From the NCBI GenBank assembly GCA_964576765.1, contig CAZNWH010000087.1, positions 1-8,786 on the forward strand: a stretch of 8,786 nucleotides of DNA. Reading direction: 5' to 3'. This DNA comes from Hellea sp964576765 (GTDB taxonomy: Bacteria; Pseudomonadota; Alphaproteobacteria; Caulobacterales; Maricaulaceae). Positions within the stretch are counted from its first letter, which is position 1. Each line of letters starts with the position of its first letter. The notes below the pieces were generated by a model, which saw nothing but the letters and a program-made list of their open reading frames with translations, ran no database searches and was not told the DNA's origin. Positions 1 through 6,238 of the stretch are shown here, piece by piece. A program made the translations under genes and the position numbers.

Positions 1-55
1 CACAAGCAGAGCTCGATACCGCAAAAGCTAACGCTAAACTCGCGGCCCAACGCAT
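1..55 (-). CDS. Start of an exported protein, cut by the window edge
   Basis: An ATG at 55-53 opens a reading frame that stays open to the window edge and encodes MRWAASLALAFAVSSSAC. This is a typical secretion signal: one Arg near the N-terminus, then a hydrophobic Ala/Leu/Val core, then small Ser/Ala residues. The final SSAC could be a loose lipobox with Cys18 as lipidation site, or simply lie near a signal peptidase I site. The ATG overlaps the DUF2093 stop codon in a TGATG arrangement, which indicates translational coupling as third gene of the xseA operon. An AAGG lies about 10 nt upstream. Only 18 codons are visible, so the mature protein cannot be identified. A periplasmic hydrolase such as an M23 peptidase would fit what I recall of this neighbourhood in other alphaproteobacteria, but nothing here proves it. 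Confidence 0.6.
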   Translation of the reverse strand, partial: MRWAASLALAFAVSSSAC

Positions 56-264
56 CACCCATTCGCCTTTTTCCACGCAGCTAAGCTCGCGGCGGCATCC
101 TTATAAGCTTCTTGTCTCTCTTCATTCCAATAGCGGAGCATTTCGAGCGGAATTTTTTGTCCTGTGGTAGCACAAAGCACATAGGCCCCACCTTCCATGA
201 TCGTGAAATCCGAGGCCCCGTAATGGACGATGGCTTCGCCGCTACCTTTAAAAAATGAATTCAT
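55..264 (-). CDS. DUF2093 family small protein
   Basis: This 69-aa protein of unknown function matches the DUF2093 pattern as I know it: a single cysteine at residue 31 followed by Thr-Gly (34-35), then IPL (38-40), YW (45-46) and QEAY (51-54). The whole protein is essentially this one domain and has normal length for the family. It has no signal peptide or membrane segment, so it is probably cytoplasmic. The ATG at 264-262 lies 29 nt after the xseA stop, with AAGG about 12 nt upstream, and its stop overlaps the start of the next gene (TGATG). It is therefore the middle gene of a three-gene minus-strand operon. The family is largely confined to Alphaproteobacteria and is often found beside xseA, but its molecular role is not known. 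The lone Cys and aromatic pair suggest a small folded domain, possibly binding something, which is speculation. Confidence 0.85.
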   Translation of the reverse strand: MNSFFKGSGEAIVHYGASDFTIMEGGAYVLCATTGQKIPLEMLRYWNEERQEAYKDAAASLAAWKKANG

Positions 265-293
265 AAACTTTACTTACCTTGAACGACGTTAAA

Positions 294-1828
294 TTAAAAC
301 AAATCCTGCTGATTATTTGCAGTTGCTTTTTTAGCCGTTTTTTTGACGGGACTTTTTGTTGCTTTTTTCAGTTCGAGTTTAATCTCTTCCCCCTCAATAA
401 CTGCATCTCTTGACCCATCGGCAAATGTAAGCGTGACTCCATCACCAACCTCGACATCCGTCTTTGAGCGTACAACATCACCGCTTTTCTTTTGCACTAA
501 AGCATAGCCACGTTCCAAAACGCCTTGATAGCTATAAGCCTCTAAAAGCTGGGCCGCACGAGACAGGCGGGCGTGGCTTTTTTCTAGGCTGTTTTGAATA
601 GCTGAATTCGCTGTGCGGGCTTCTTGCTGTAAAATACGGCCCTTGCTCTCTATAGCGATACGAATGGAATCAGGGCGCAGGCGCAGGGCCGATAATCTTT
701 GGCTGGCGGGTGCAAAAAGACGGTCAGGGCGCGGCAATTTCGCAGCCGCAATGTCTAGCCTTTGCCGCGGGGCACTCACAACGCTTTGGAGTTTCGGCAA
801 ACGCGCCGCGGATAAAGCTGTCTTTTTCTCATTTAAGTTCCGCTTTAATCCGCGCGAGAGGCGCAGCCCATAATCAGTCAATGTTTCCAACCAATCATCA
901 CGCACAGGCACCGCCTTCTCCCCCGCTCCTGTCGGCGTCGGGGCGCGGTAATCAACAACGAAATCAATCAAGGTCCAATCCGTTTCGTGTCCAATCGCAG
1001 AGATCATCGGAATTTTTGAATTGGCGGCAGCTCGGACAACATTTTCCTCGTTAAAACACCACAGGTCTTCCATCGATCCGCCGCCGCGCGCGACAATGAG
1101 CAAATCAGGGCGCGGGAAACCCTCCCCATGATTAAAGCCCGTAATCGCGGTCGAGATTTGATCCGCCGCTTTATCGCCTTGCACCAGAACCGGCCAAACA
1201 ATCACATGAACAGGAAACCGGTCCATGATGCGGTGCAGGATATCACGAATAACGGCACCCGTTGGCGATGTCACAACCCCGATGGTTTTGGGCATGAAGG
1301 GCAGCTCACGTTTTCGCTCGGCGTCAAACAACCCTTCGGCGGCGAACATTTTCTTGCGTTTTTCAAACAGCGCCATGAGCGCGCCAGCACCTGCCAGTTC
1401 CATTTTCTCGATGATGAGTTGATAATTGGACCGGCCCGGATAGGTGGATAATTTACCTTCACAGACAACTTCCATACCCTCTTCGGGACGCATGGATAGA
1501 CGCCCCATCACGCCCTTCCAGATAATCGAATTAATCACCGCTTTGTCGTCTTTAATATCCAGATAACAATGACCGGATTTAGCTACGGTCACCCGCCCCA
1601 GCTCCCCGCGCACCCGTACATGACCAAAGGTATCCTCAACCGTTTTCTTAAGCGAAAAAGCTAGTTCGGAAACCGAATATTCGGGAGTATTAGAAATAGG
1701 GTCTTTTATTCTCTCTGGNNNNNNNNNNNNNNNNNNNNNNNNNNNNNNNNNNNNNNNNNNNNNNNNNNNNNNNNNNNNNNNNNNNNNNNNNNNNNNNNNN
1801 NNNNNNNNNNNNNNNNNNTCTCTGGCAC
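294..1828 (-). CDS. xseA: Exodeoxyribonuclease VII large subunit (interrupted by a scaffold gap)
   Basis: XseA is the catalytic large subunit of exonuclease VII, which with XseB degrades single-stranded DNA to oligonucleotides in repair and mutagenesis avoidance. The N-terminal OB-fold begins with SVSELAFSLKKTVED and continues through HVRVRGELG. The catalytic domain carries GGGSMEDLWCFNEE (about residues 213-226), GHETDWT (244-250) and RAPTPT (259-264). A coiled-coil region follows. The last 24 residues form a Lys/Ala/Thr-rich tail ending in QQDLF. The 100-N run at 1719-1818 interrupts the N-terminus. Both sides of it share TCTCTGG. Merging them leaves a GTG start at 1828-1826 (M-PERIKDP), preceded by a purine-rich GAAAGA 5 nt upstream, and a 475-aa protein of normal family length. 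The upstream ATG at 1841 would be out of frame after merging and would stop after 14 codons, so I reject it. No xseB is present in the window. Confidence 0.95.
1719..1818. other. Scaffold gap of exactly 100 N, probably with no missing sequence
   Basis: The run is exactly 100 N, a standard placeholder for a gap of unknown size. The seven bases before it (TCTCTGG, 1712-1718) are identical to the seven bases after it (1819-1825), as expected when two contigs overlap slightly but were not merged. Collapsing one copy and removing the N restores a complete xseA from a GTG start. The gap is therefore most likely an assembly artefact. Confidence 0.85.
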
Positions 1829-1902
1829 ATTTTTCTTTCATAGATTCTGATGCTCTTATACCCTAAACACCGCAAAACGGAATCGATAGATTAGGATATA
1901 AC

Positions 1903-3180
1903 ATGAAAGTCTTGTTGATAGGCTCAGGCGGCCGCGAACATGCTCTAGCTTGGAAATTATCGCAGAGCGAGCTTGTCACAGAACTTGTCTGCGCCCCCGG
2001 TAATGCGGGTATTGCCGAGCTCGCCAGTATTGCGCCCATCGCGGCAGATGACATAATCGGCATTTTAGCTCTGGTTCAAAGCGGTGAGTTTGATTTTGTG
2101 ATTGTTGGACCTGAACAACCTTTGGCCTTGGGCCTTGTTGACGCACTGCACGATCTGGATGTCAAAGTCTTCGGCCCAACCCAGGCCGCAGCACAGTTAG
2201 AGTCCTCAAAATCCTTCACCAAAGAGCTTTGCACTCGATACAATATTCCGACAGCGGCTTATGGCGTTTTTACGGATTTAAAAGAGGCCAAGACCTTCCT
2301 GAAAACTATGAAACCGCCCTATGTACTTAAAGCCGACGGTCTTGCCGCAGGTAAAGGCGTTGTCCTGCCAGAAACCCGTAAAGCTGCCGAACAAGAATTG
2401 GACGAATTTTTCTCGGGCAAATTCGGGGAAGCTTCGAAAAAAGTTGTCATCGAAGAATTTATGACCGGACAAGAAGTTAGCTTCTTTGCTATATCTGATG
2501 GCGTAACCGCGCTACCTCTCATCGGCGCGCAAGACCACAAACGCGCTTTTGACGGAGATAAAGGCCCCAATACGGGCGGCATGGGAGCCTATTCTCCTAC
2601 GCCTGTTTTTGATGACGCAGCGCTTGAAACCGTGATGGATAAAATCATTGAGCCTACTATTTACGGCATGGCCAAAGACGGACATCCATTTGTCGGTGTC
2701 TTATTTGCCGGCTTAATGATGACACCGGATGGGCCTAAATTGATCGAATATAATGCCCGCTTTGGTGATCCGGAATGCCAAGTTTTAATGCGCCGTCTGC
2801 AATCAGATTTAATGGAAATATTTATAGCCGCAGAAGAAGGTAATTTGGACAAGCTCCCACCACCCGGATGGTTTAACGAACCTGTCGTCAATGTGGTTCT
2901 AGCGTCTAAAGGCTATCCCGGAAAATATAAGAAGGGCTCTATCATAAAAGGTATTGATAAAGCCAATGAGATGGAGGGCGTGGTTGTCTTCCATGCAGGC
3001 ACAAAGTTAAATGATAAAGGCGCGGTGTGCACAGCGGGTGGCCGTGTTTTAAATATCACCGCACAGGCGAGTTCTCTGGAAGCCGCTGTCGCAAAAGCGT
3101 ATGAAGCCGTTGATAACGCTATAAAATGGCCGGGGGGATTTTGCCGAAGAGATATCGCGCATCATGCTTTAAAAAAATAA
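1903..3180 (+). CDS. purD: Phosphoribosylamine-glycine ligase (GAR synthetase)
   Basis: PurD joins glycine to 5-phosphoribosylamine using ATP to give glycinamide ribonucleotide, the second step of de novo purine synthesis, in the cytoplasm. All domains are present in 425 aa, the usual length: the N-domain with the start motif KVLLIGSGGREHALAWKL (2-19), the ATP-grasp region with KADGLAAGKG (143-152), the DKGPNTGGMGAYSP loop (219-232), the family signature RFGDPECQ (286-293), and a C-terminal domain ending in GFCRRDIAHHAL. The start is well supported: AGGA at 1893-1896 is 6 nt from the ATG, and the family motif begins at residue 2. It is divergent from xseA, with roughly 75 nt between the two starts, so both promoters must lie in that short stretch. 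I saw no clear consensus promoter or PurR-like operator there. The amidohydrolase follows after 25 nt and may be co-transcribed. Confidence 0.98.
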   Translation: MKVLLIGSGGREHALAWKLSQSELVTELVCAPGNAGIAELASIAPIAADDIIGILALVQSGEFDFVIVGPEQPLALGLVDALHDLDVKVFGPTQAAAQLESSKSFTKELCTRYNIPTAAYGVFTDLKEAKTFLKTMKPPYVLKADGLAAGKGVVLPETRKAAEQELDEFFSGKFGEASKKVVIEEFMTGQEVSFFAISDGVTALPLIGAQDHKRAFDGDKGPNTGGMGAYSPTPVFDDAALETVMDKIIEPTIYGMAKDGHPFVGVLFAGLMMTPDGPKLIEYNARFGDPECQVLMRRLQSDLMEIFIAAEEGNLDKLPPPGWFNEPVVNVVLASKGYPGKYKKGSIIKGIDKANEMEGVVVFHAGTKLNDKGAVCTAGGRVLNITAQASSLEAAVAKAYEAVDNAIKWPGGFCRRDIAHHALKK

Positions 3181-3205
3181 AGACCAAATAAATTGGAGAA
3201 ACCCA

Positions 3206-4519
3206 ATGCGTAAATTATTACTCGCAGGAGCTGCATTAACTGTCACGATGCTAGCTTCATTAACCGTGCCTGCACATGATGAGACTCATGACAGCCATAA
3301 AGATTTTACGCTTATTTATGCGGGCAAAGTTTTAGCTATCCCCGGCAAAGCCCCTAAGACCGAGCAAACCATTATTATCCATAAGGGTAAAATTGTCGGC
3401 ATTGAGGCCGGCTTTATCGAAGATGACGAAGCCACAATTATCGATAAGCGCGACATGTTCTTTATGCCCGGATTAATTGATAGCCATGTTCATTTGCGCT
3501 CTGAATGGTCTCCTACATCGCGCTGGGAATCTGTTTTAATGGAATCCGGCGATATTGCGTTTCAGGCCGCTAAACATGCCAAAACAACTCTGATGGCAGG
3601 CTTTACCGCCGTACAAGATGTCGGCGGACCTAAAGAAATATTTGCCTTAAAACGCGCGGTAAATGCAGGCCTTATTCCCGGCCCGCATATCCAAGCTGCT
3701 GGCTCTGCTGTGTCTATCACAGGCGGACATGGTGATTCCCATGGGTTTAAAGATGAACTGCTGCCCCATATGCAATCTGAAACATTATGCGATGGTCCGG
3801 CGCAGTGTCGCCGCGCCGTTCGCCAAGCCGTAAAAAATGGCGCAGATGTCGTTAAAATCACAGCCACAGGCGGGGTTTTATCTAATACCAATGCGGGTAC
3901 AGCCCAGCAATTTTTTGATGATGAACTTGAAGCCATTGTTGAAGCTGCCACAAAAATGGGCCGCAAAGTCACTGCTCATGCCCATGGCAAAGACGGCATT
4001 GAATCCGCTTTGAAAGCAGGAGTTCAATCCATCGAACATGGTACTTATCTAGACGCAGAAACAGCGGCGTTATTTAAAAAACACGACGCAACGCTGGTGC
4101 CTACAGTTTTGGCTGGCATGACCGTTGTTGACTGGGCCGAAAACACCGATTGGCTTCCGCCAAATTCAGCTAAAAAGGCGCTCGAAGTTGGCCCTCAAAT
4201 GCAGGATATGCTAACAATCGCTTATAAAAACGGCGTCAATATCGCTTTTGGGACAGATACTGGCGTTTCAAAACATGGTGATAACGCGCAGGAATTTAAA
4301 TATATGATCGCCGCGGGCATGTCAGAAATGGAAGCCATTGAAGCCGCGACAACCATCGCGGCCAAACATATCGGCCTCGACAAAATGATTGGCAGTTTGG
4401 AAAAGGGAAAACAGGCTGACATCATCGGTGTGGACGGCGACCCGCTGGGAAATATCGAAGAACTTCTCGACGTTGATTTTGTGATGAAAGGCGGCGTGGT
4501 TTACAAAAACACAAATTAA
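3206..4519 (+). CDS. Exported metal-dependent amidohydrolase (imidazolonepropionase / Xaa-Arg dipeptidase-like)
   Basis: This 437-aa enzyme belongs to the amidohydrolase superfamily, with a binuclear metal TIM barrel flanked by a small beta-sandwich. The metal ligands can be read directly: H94 and H96 in DSHVHL, K217 in DVVKITATGG (the usual carboxylated lysine), H258/H260 in TAHAHG, H278 in SIEHGT and D351 in FGTDTG. The beta-sandwich halves are about 34-90 and 395-437. The subgroup with GGHGD (173-177) and the TAHAHG/SIEHGT pair includes exported dipeptidases that cut Xaa-Arg/Lys and prolidase-like enzymes. The substrate here is inferred, not shown. Residues 1-23 form a Sec signal peptide ending near VPAHD, followed by a short His/Asp-rich stretch, so it acts in the periplasm. 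GGAG at 3195-3198 sits 7 nt before the ATG. It lies 25 nt after purD, and its stop overlaps that of the convergent ion-channel gene by 4 nt. Confidence 0.9.
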   Translation: MRKLLLAGAALTVTMLASLTVPAHDETHDSHKDFTLIYAGKVLAIPGKAPKTEQTIIIHKGKIVGIEAGFIEDDEATIIDKRDMFFMPGLIDSHVHLRSEWSPTSRWESVLMESGDIAFQAAKHAKTTLMAGFTAVQDVGGPKEIFALKRAVNAGLIPGPHIQAAGSAVSITGGHGDSHGFKDELLPHMQSETLCDGPAQCRRAVRQAVKNGADVVKITATGGVLSNTNAGTAQQFFDDELEAIVEAATKMGRKVTAHAHGKDGIESALKAGVQSIEHGTYLDAETAALFKKHDATLVPTVLAGMTVVDWAENTDWLPPNSAKKALEVGPQMQDMLTIAYKNGVNIAFGTDTGVSKHGDNAQEFKYMIAAGMSEMEAIEAATTIAAKHIGLDKMIGSLEKGKQADIIGVDGDPLGNIEELLDVDFVMKGGVVYKNTN

Positions 4520-4610
4520 AGGTTTTTTGTATCCTCATACGCTTTAGAAAATGCCGCTGCCAGAATACCCGCAGGCATAGCTACGGCTCCGATACCGATA
4601 ATCGCCAAAA
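4516..4610 (-). CDS. C-terminal end of an ion channel, truncated by a scaffold gap
   Basis: Only 30 codons survive before the gap. They read LAIIGIGAVAMPAGIL followed by AAAFSKAYEDTKNL and a TAA stop. This is the hallmark end of a voltage-gated-type potassium or other cation channel subunit: the last part of the pore-lining S6 helix, with Gly-x-Gly, Pro and GILAAAF, then a short charged cytoplasmic tail. The family is normally about 230-290 aa, so most of the protein, including the selectivity filter, lies in the missing sequence. The gene is last in the MaoC-ribF operon. Its start is probably the ATG at 4720-4718, which overlaps the ribF stop. The stop codon overlaps that of the convergent amidohydrolase. 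Family assignment from so short a piece is reasonable but not certain, and ion selectivity cannot be judged. Confidence 0.65.
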
Positions 4611-4710
4611 NNNNNNNNNNNNNNNNNNNNNNNNNNNNNNNNNNNNNNNNNNNNNNNNNNNNNNNNNNNNNNNNNNNNNNNNNNNNNNNNNNNNNNNNNN
4701 NNNNNNNNNN
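4611..4710. other. Scaffold gap of exactly 100 N with real missing sequence
   Basis: This is again a 100-N placeholder. Unlike the first gap, its left end (ATCGCCAAAA) and right end (CATTTTTCAT) share no suffix-prefix overlap. The flanking coding sequence is the tail of a channel protein on one side and a gene start on the other, so several hundred bases, perhaps 0.6-0.8 kb, are probably missing. The nominal 100-nt size should not be used to set reading frames. Confidence 0.85.
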
Positions 4711-4720
4711 CATTTTTCAT
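4711..4720 (-). CDS. Probable start codon of the gap-broken ion channel gene
   Basis: Immediately after ribF the minus strand reads ATGAAAAATG and then enters the gap. The first ATG (4720-4718) overlaps the ribF stop TGA (4719-4717) in an ATGA arrangement, the usual sign of translational coupling inside an operon. The first codons would be M-K-N. A second ATG sits at 4713-4711, right at the gap edge. Because the gap length is unknown, the link to the C-terminal fragment at 4516-4610 cannot be shown by frame. It is inferred from strand and order. Confidence 0.4.
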
Positions 4721-5652
4721 AGCCCAAACAAAGCCCTCGCCCCATTGCAATCTCGGATAATTTGATCTTTTAAGGCCTCGAAGCTTTCAAATTTTTGCTC
4801 GGGGCGAATAAAGCTCCTGAAGCGCACTTGAATATTCTGTCCATAAATATCTTTATCAAAGTCAAAAATGTGAACTTCTAATCTGGCCTCTTCTCCGCCA
4901 ACTGTGGGTCGCTTTCCTGTATTGGCGATGGCGGGTAACCATGTCTTGGATTTTGGTAATTTTACTTCTACGCAATAAACACCGAATTTAGGCCGAACCA
5001 AATCCGCAAATTCCAAATTCGCAGTAGGAAAATTAATTGTTCGTCCGCGCTGCTCGCCTTGCTGCACAATCCCGTCAACAATCCAAGGGCGCGAGAGCAT
5101 ATGAGCCGCGTGAAACACGTCTCCTTTTTGCAGTGCTTTGCGGATTTCCGTCGAGCCATATTTACCATAAAATTTATGCAGACCGACTGGTTTCATCGCA
5201 GTTACGCCAATATCACGGTCTTGGCACAGCCGTTTCAGGCTCTCCACATCTCCGCAGCGATTTTTCCCAAACCCATAATCTTCGCCAACAACGACATGTT
5301 TAATCCCAAGACCTTGGTGGAGAACCGTTTCTACAAATTCAGTATCATCCATTTGCCGTAAAGGATCATCAAAAGGAATTTCGTAAAGACGGTCAACGCC
5401 AAAGGTTGGCATAATTTGCGCGCGAATTTCTGCACTCATTAGGCGGAAAGGCGGGGCGTCAGGTTTGAAATATCGATAAGGGTGCGGACGGAAAAGCCCT
5501 ATACCCAGAGGAGCATTCATGTCATCAGCAATCAATTTTGCCTGCGAAATAACGACTTGATGGCCGCGATGCAGCCCGTCAAAATTTCCCAACGCAATGA
5601 CTGCGCCCTTATCGCTTTTAGGTAAATTAGTGTAGCTTTGAAGTGTTTTCAC
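4717..5652 (-). CDS. ribF: Bifunctional riboflavin kinase / FAD synthetase
   Basis: RibF phosphorylates riboflavin to FMN and then adenylylates FMN to FAD. It is a cytoplasmic enzyme that supplies all flavoproteins. The N-terminal FMN adenylyltransferase domain shows the nucleotidyltransferase motif GNFDGLHRGH (22-31), a PHP motif (56-58), VGEDYGFGKNRCGD (122-135) and STEIRKAL (167-174). The C-terminal kinase domain shows GIVQQGEQRGRTINFPTANL (194-213) with the PTAN motif, ANTGKRPTVGG (243-253) and the LEVHIFDFDKDIYG region (258-271). Length is 311 aa, normal for the family. The start codon is GTG at 5652-5650. A stop lies two codons upstream in the same frame and the next Met is residue 46, so GTG is the only sensible start. 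It follows the MaoC gene with 3 nt between and has no visible Shine-Dalgarno, suggesting re-initiation by coupling. Its stop overlaps the next ATG (ATGA). Confidence 0.97.
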   Translation of the reverse strand: MKTLQSYTNLPKSDKGAVIALGNFDGLHRGHQVVISQAKLIADDMNAPLGIGLFRPHPYRYFKPDAPPFRLMSAEIRAQIMPTFGVDRLYEIPFDDPLRQMDDTEFVETVLHQGLGIKHVVVGEDYGFGKNRCGDVESLKRLCQDRDIGVTAMKPVGLHKFYGKYGSTEIRKALQKGDVFHAAHMLSRPWIVDGIVQQGEQRGRTINFPTANLEFADLVRPKFGVYCVEVKLPKSKTWLPAIANTGKRPTVGGEEARLEVHIFDFDKDIYGQNIQVRFRSFIRPEQKFESFEALKDQIIRDCNGARALFGL

Positions 5653-5655
5653 GTC

Positions 5656-6090
5656 TTAGGTGGTAGGGCGTTTCTGCACAAACACACCCGCATCCCCGCG
5701 GCAGATTTTTTTGCCGTCAACTTCACAATGGCATTTCATTTTCACCCGGCCCGTGCGCTCATTAATGTCGGCCACTTCGGCGATAGCCGTTACAACATCT
5801 CCGATAAAAGCAGGTTTACGAAAGCGTAGATTAAGCTCGACAAATACGGCGCCGGGACCAGGCAGATCATTGCCGAGTACAGCTGAAATAAAAGACGCTG
5901 ATAATGCCCCATGGGCAATACGCTGCCCAAATTGGCTGGCAGCCGCAAATTCTGCATCAACATGAATAGGGTTATGATCACCTGTAATATCGGCGAAGGT
6001 GTCGATCATTTCCCCTGTGATCGTTGAGGTGGTTGTAGATTTCATACCTATCTTGAGATCATCAAGATAATATTTTATATTTTCACTCAT
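5656..6090 (-). CDS. MaoC-family (R)-specific enoyl hydratase/dehydratase
   Basis: This 144-aa single hot-dog-fold protein belongs to the MaoC/PhaJ group, which adds water to enoyl-CoA or removes it from (R)-3-hydroxyacyl-CoA in the cytoplasm. The hydratase-2 motif is clear at residues 33-49: ADITGDHNPIHVDAEFA, with the catalytic pair D38 and H43. It is followed by IAHG (58-61), which usually lies along the acyl-binding tunnel. Single-domain length matches PhaJ-type enzymes, and the exact acyl substrate is not evident. I chose ATG at 6090 (MSENIKYY) over a TTG at 6105: the added residues MLGRG look unlike the family, and an AGG lies 7 nt before the ATG. It is first in an operon with ribF, with which it shares a reading frame: the stop TAA is followed by GAC and the ribF GTG. 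MaoC next to ribF is a recurring alphaproteobacterial arrangement with no known biochemical reason. Confidence 0.9.
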   Translation of the reverse strand: MSENIKYYLDDLKIGMKSTTTSTITGEMIDTFADITGDHNPIHVDAEFAAASQFGQRIAHGALSASFISAVLGNDLPGPGAVFVELNLRFRKPAFIGDVVTAIAEVADINERTGRVKMKCHCEVDGKKICRGDAGVFVQKRPTT

Positions 6091-6190
6091 GCCTCTGCCT
6101 AGCAAACCCCGTTCTGATTACAAGACAAATTAGGTTACAGGAAATTCAGGACTTATCCAATTTAAGAGTCTCAATAGATACTGGCTGGAA

Positions 6191-6230
6191 TTTTTTCAAA
6201 AATAAAGCTATGTTTTCCAAAAATATAAAG
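6191..6230. repeat. Imperfect direct repeat upstream of the M3 peptidase gene
   Basis: TTTTTTCAAAAATAAAG (6191-6207) is nearly repeated as TTTTCCAAAAATATAAAG (6213-6230). The cores are offset by roughly two helical turns, and the second copy runs into the AAGGA ribosome binding site at 6228-6232. It could be a regulator site, or AT-rich promoter sequence that resembles itself by chance. Low-complexity composition makes the second explanation quite possible. Confidence 0.3.
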
Positions 6231-6238
6231 GACATCTC

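Noticed and set aside
3..170. Plus-strand frame beginning QAELDTAKANAKLAAQR, resembling a coiled coil of a membrane-fusion protein
   Set aside because: It lies opposite the signal-peptide start and most of the DUF2093 gene, and the resemblance stops after about 23 residues. The coupled minus-strand gene start explains the stretch better.
1690..1875. 61-codon minus-strand frame across the first gap
   Set aside because: It depends on 100 placeholder N, and its readable parts are the wrong frame of the xseA start.
1849..1902. Promoter candidate TATAAG (minus strand, 1860-1855) for xseA, and possible purD promoter
   Set aside because: The -10-like hexamer has no acceptable -35 at the right distance (TTCCGT at 16 nt is poor), and no consensus purD promoter was visible. 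Promoters must exist here but I cannot place them.
3562..3972. 136-codon minus-strand frame
   Set aside because: It is antisense to the amidohydrolase catalytic core, which carries intact metal ligands. It has no recognisable domain or ribosome binding site.
6091..6105. Alternative TTG start for the MaoC hydratase, adding MLGRG
   Set aside because: The ATG at 6090 has a better-placed AGG and gives a family-typical N-terminus.
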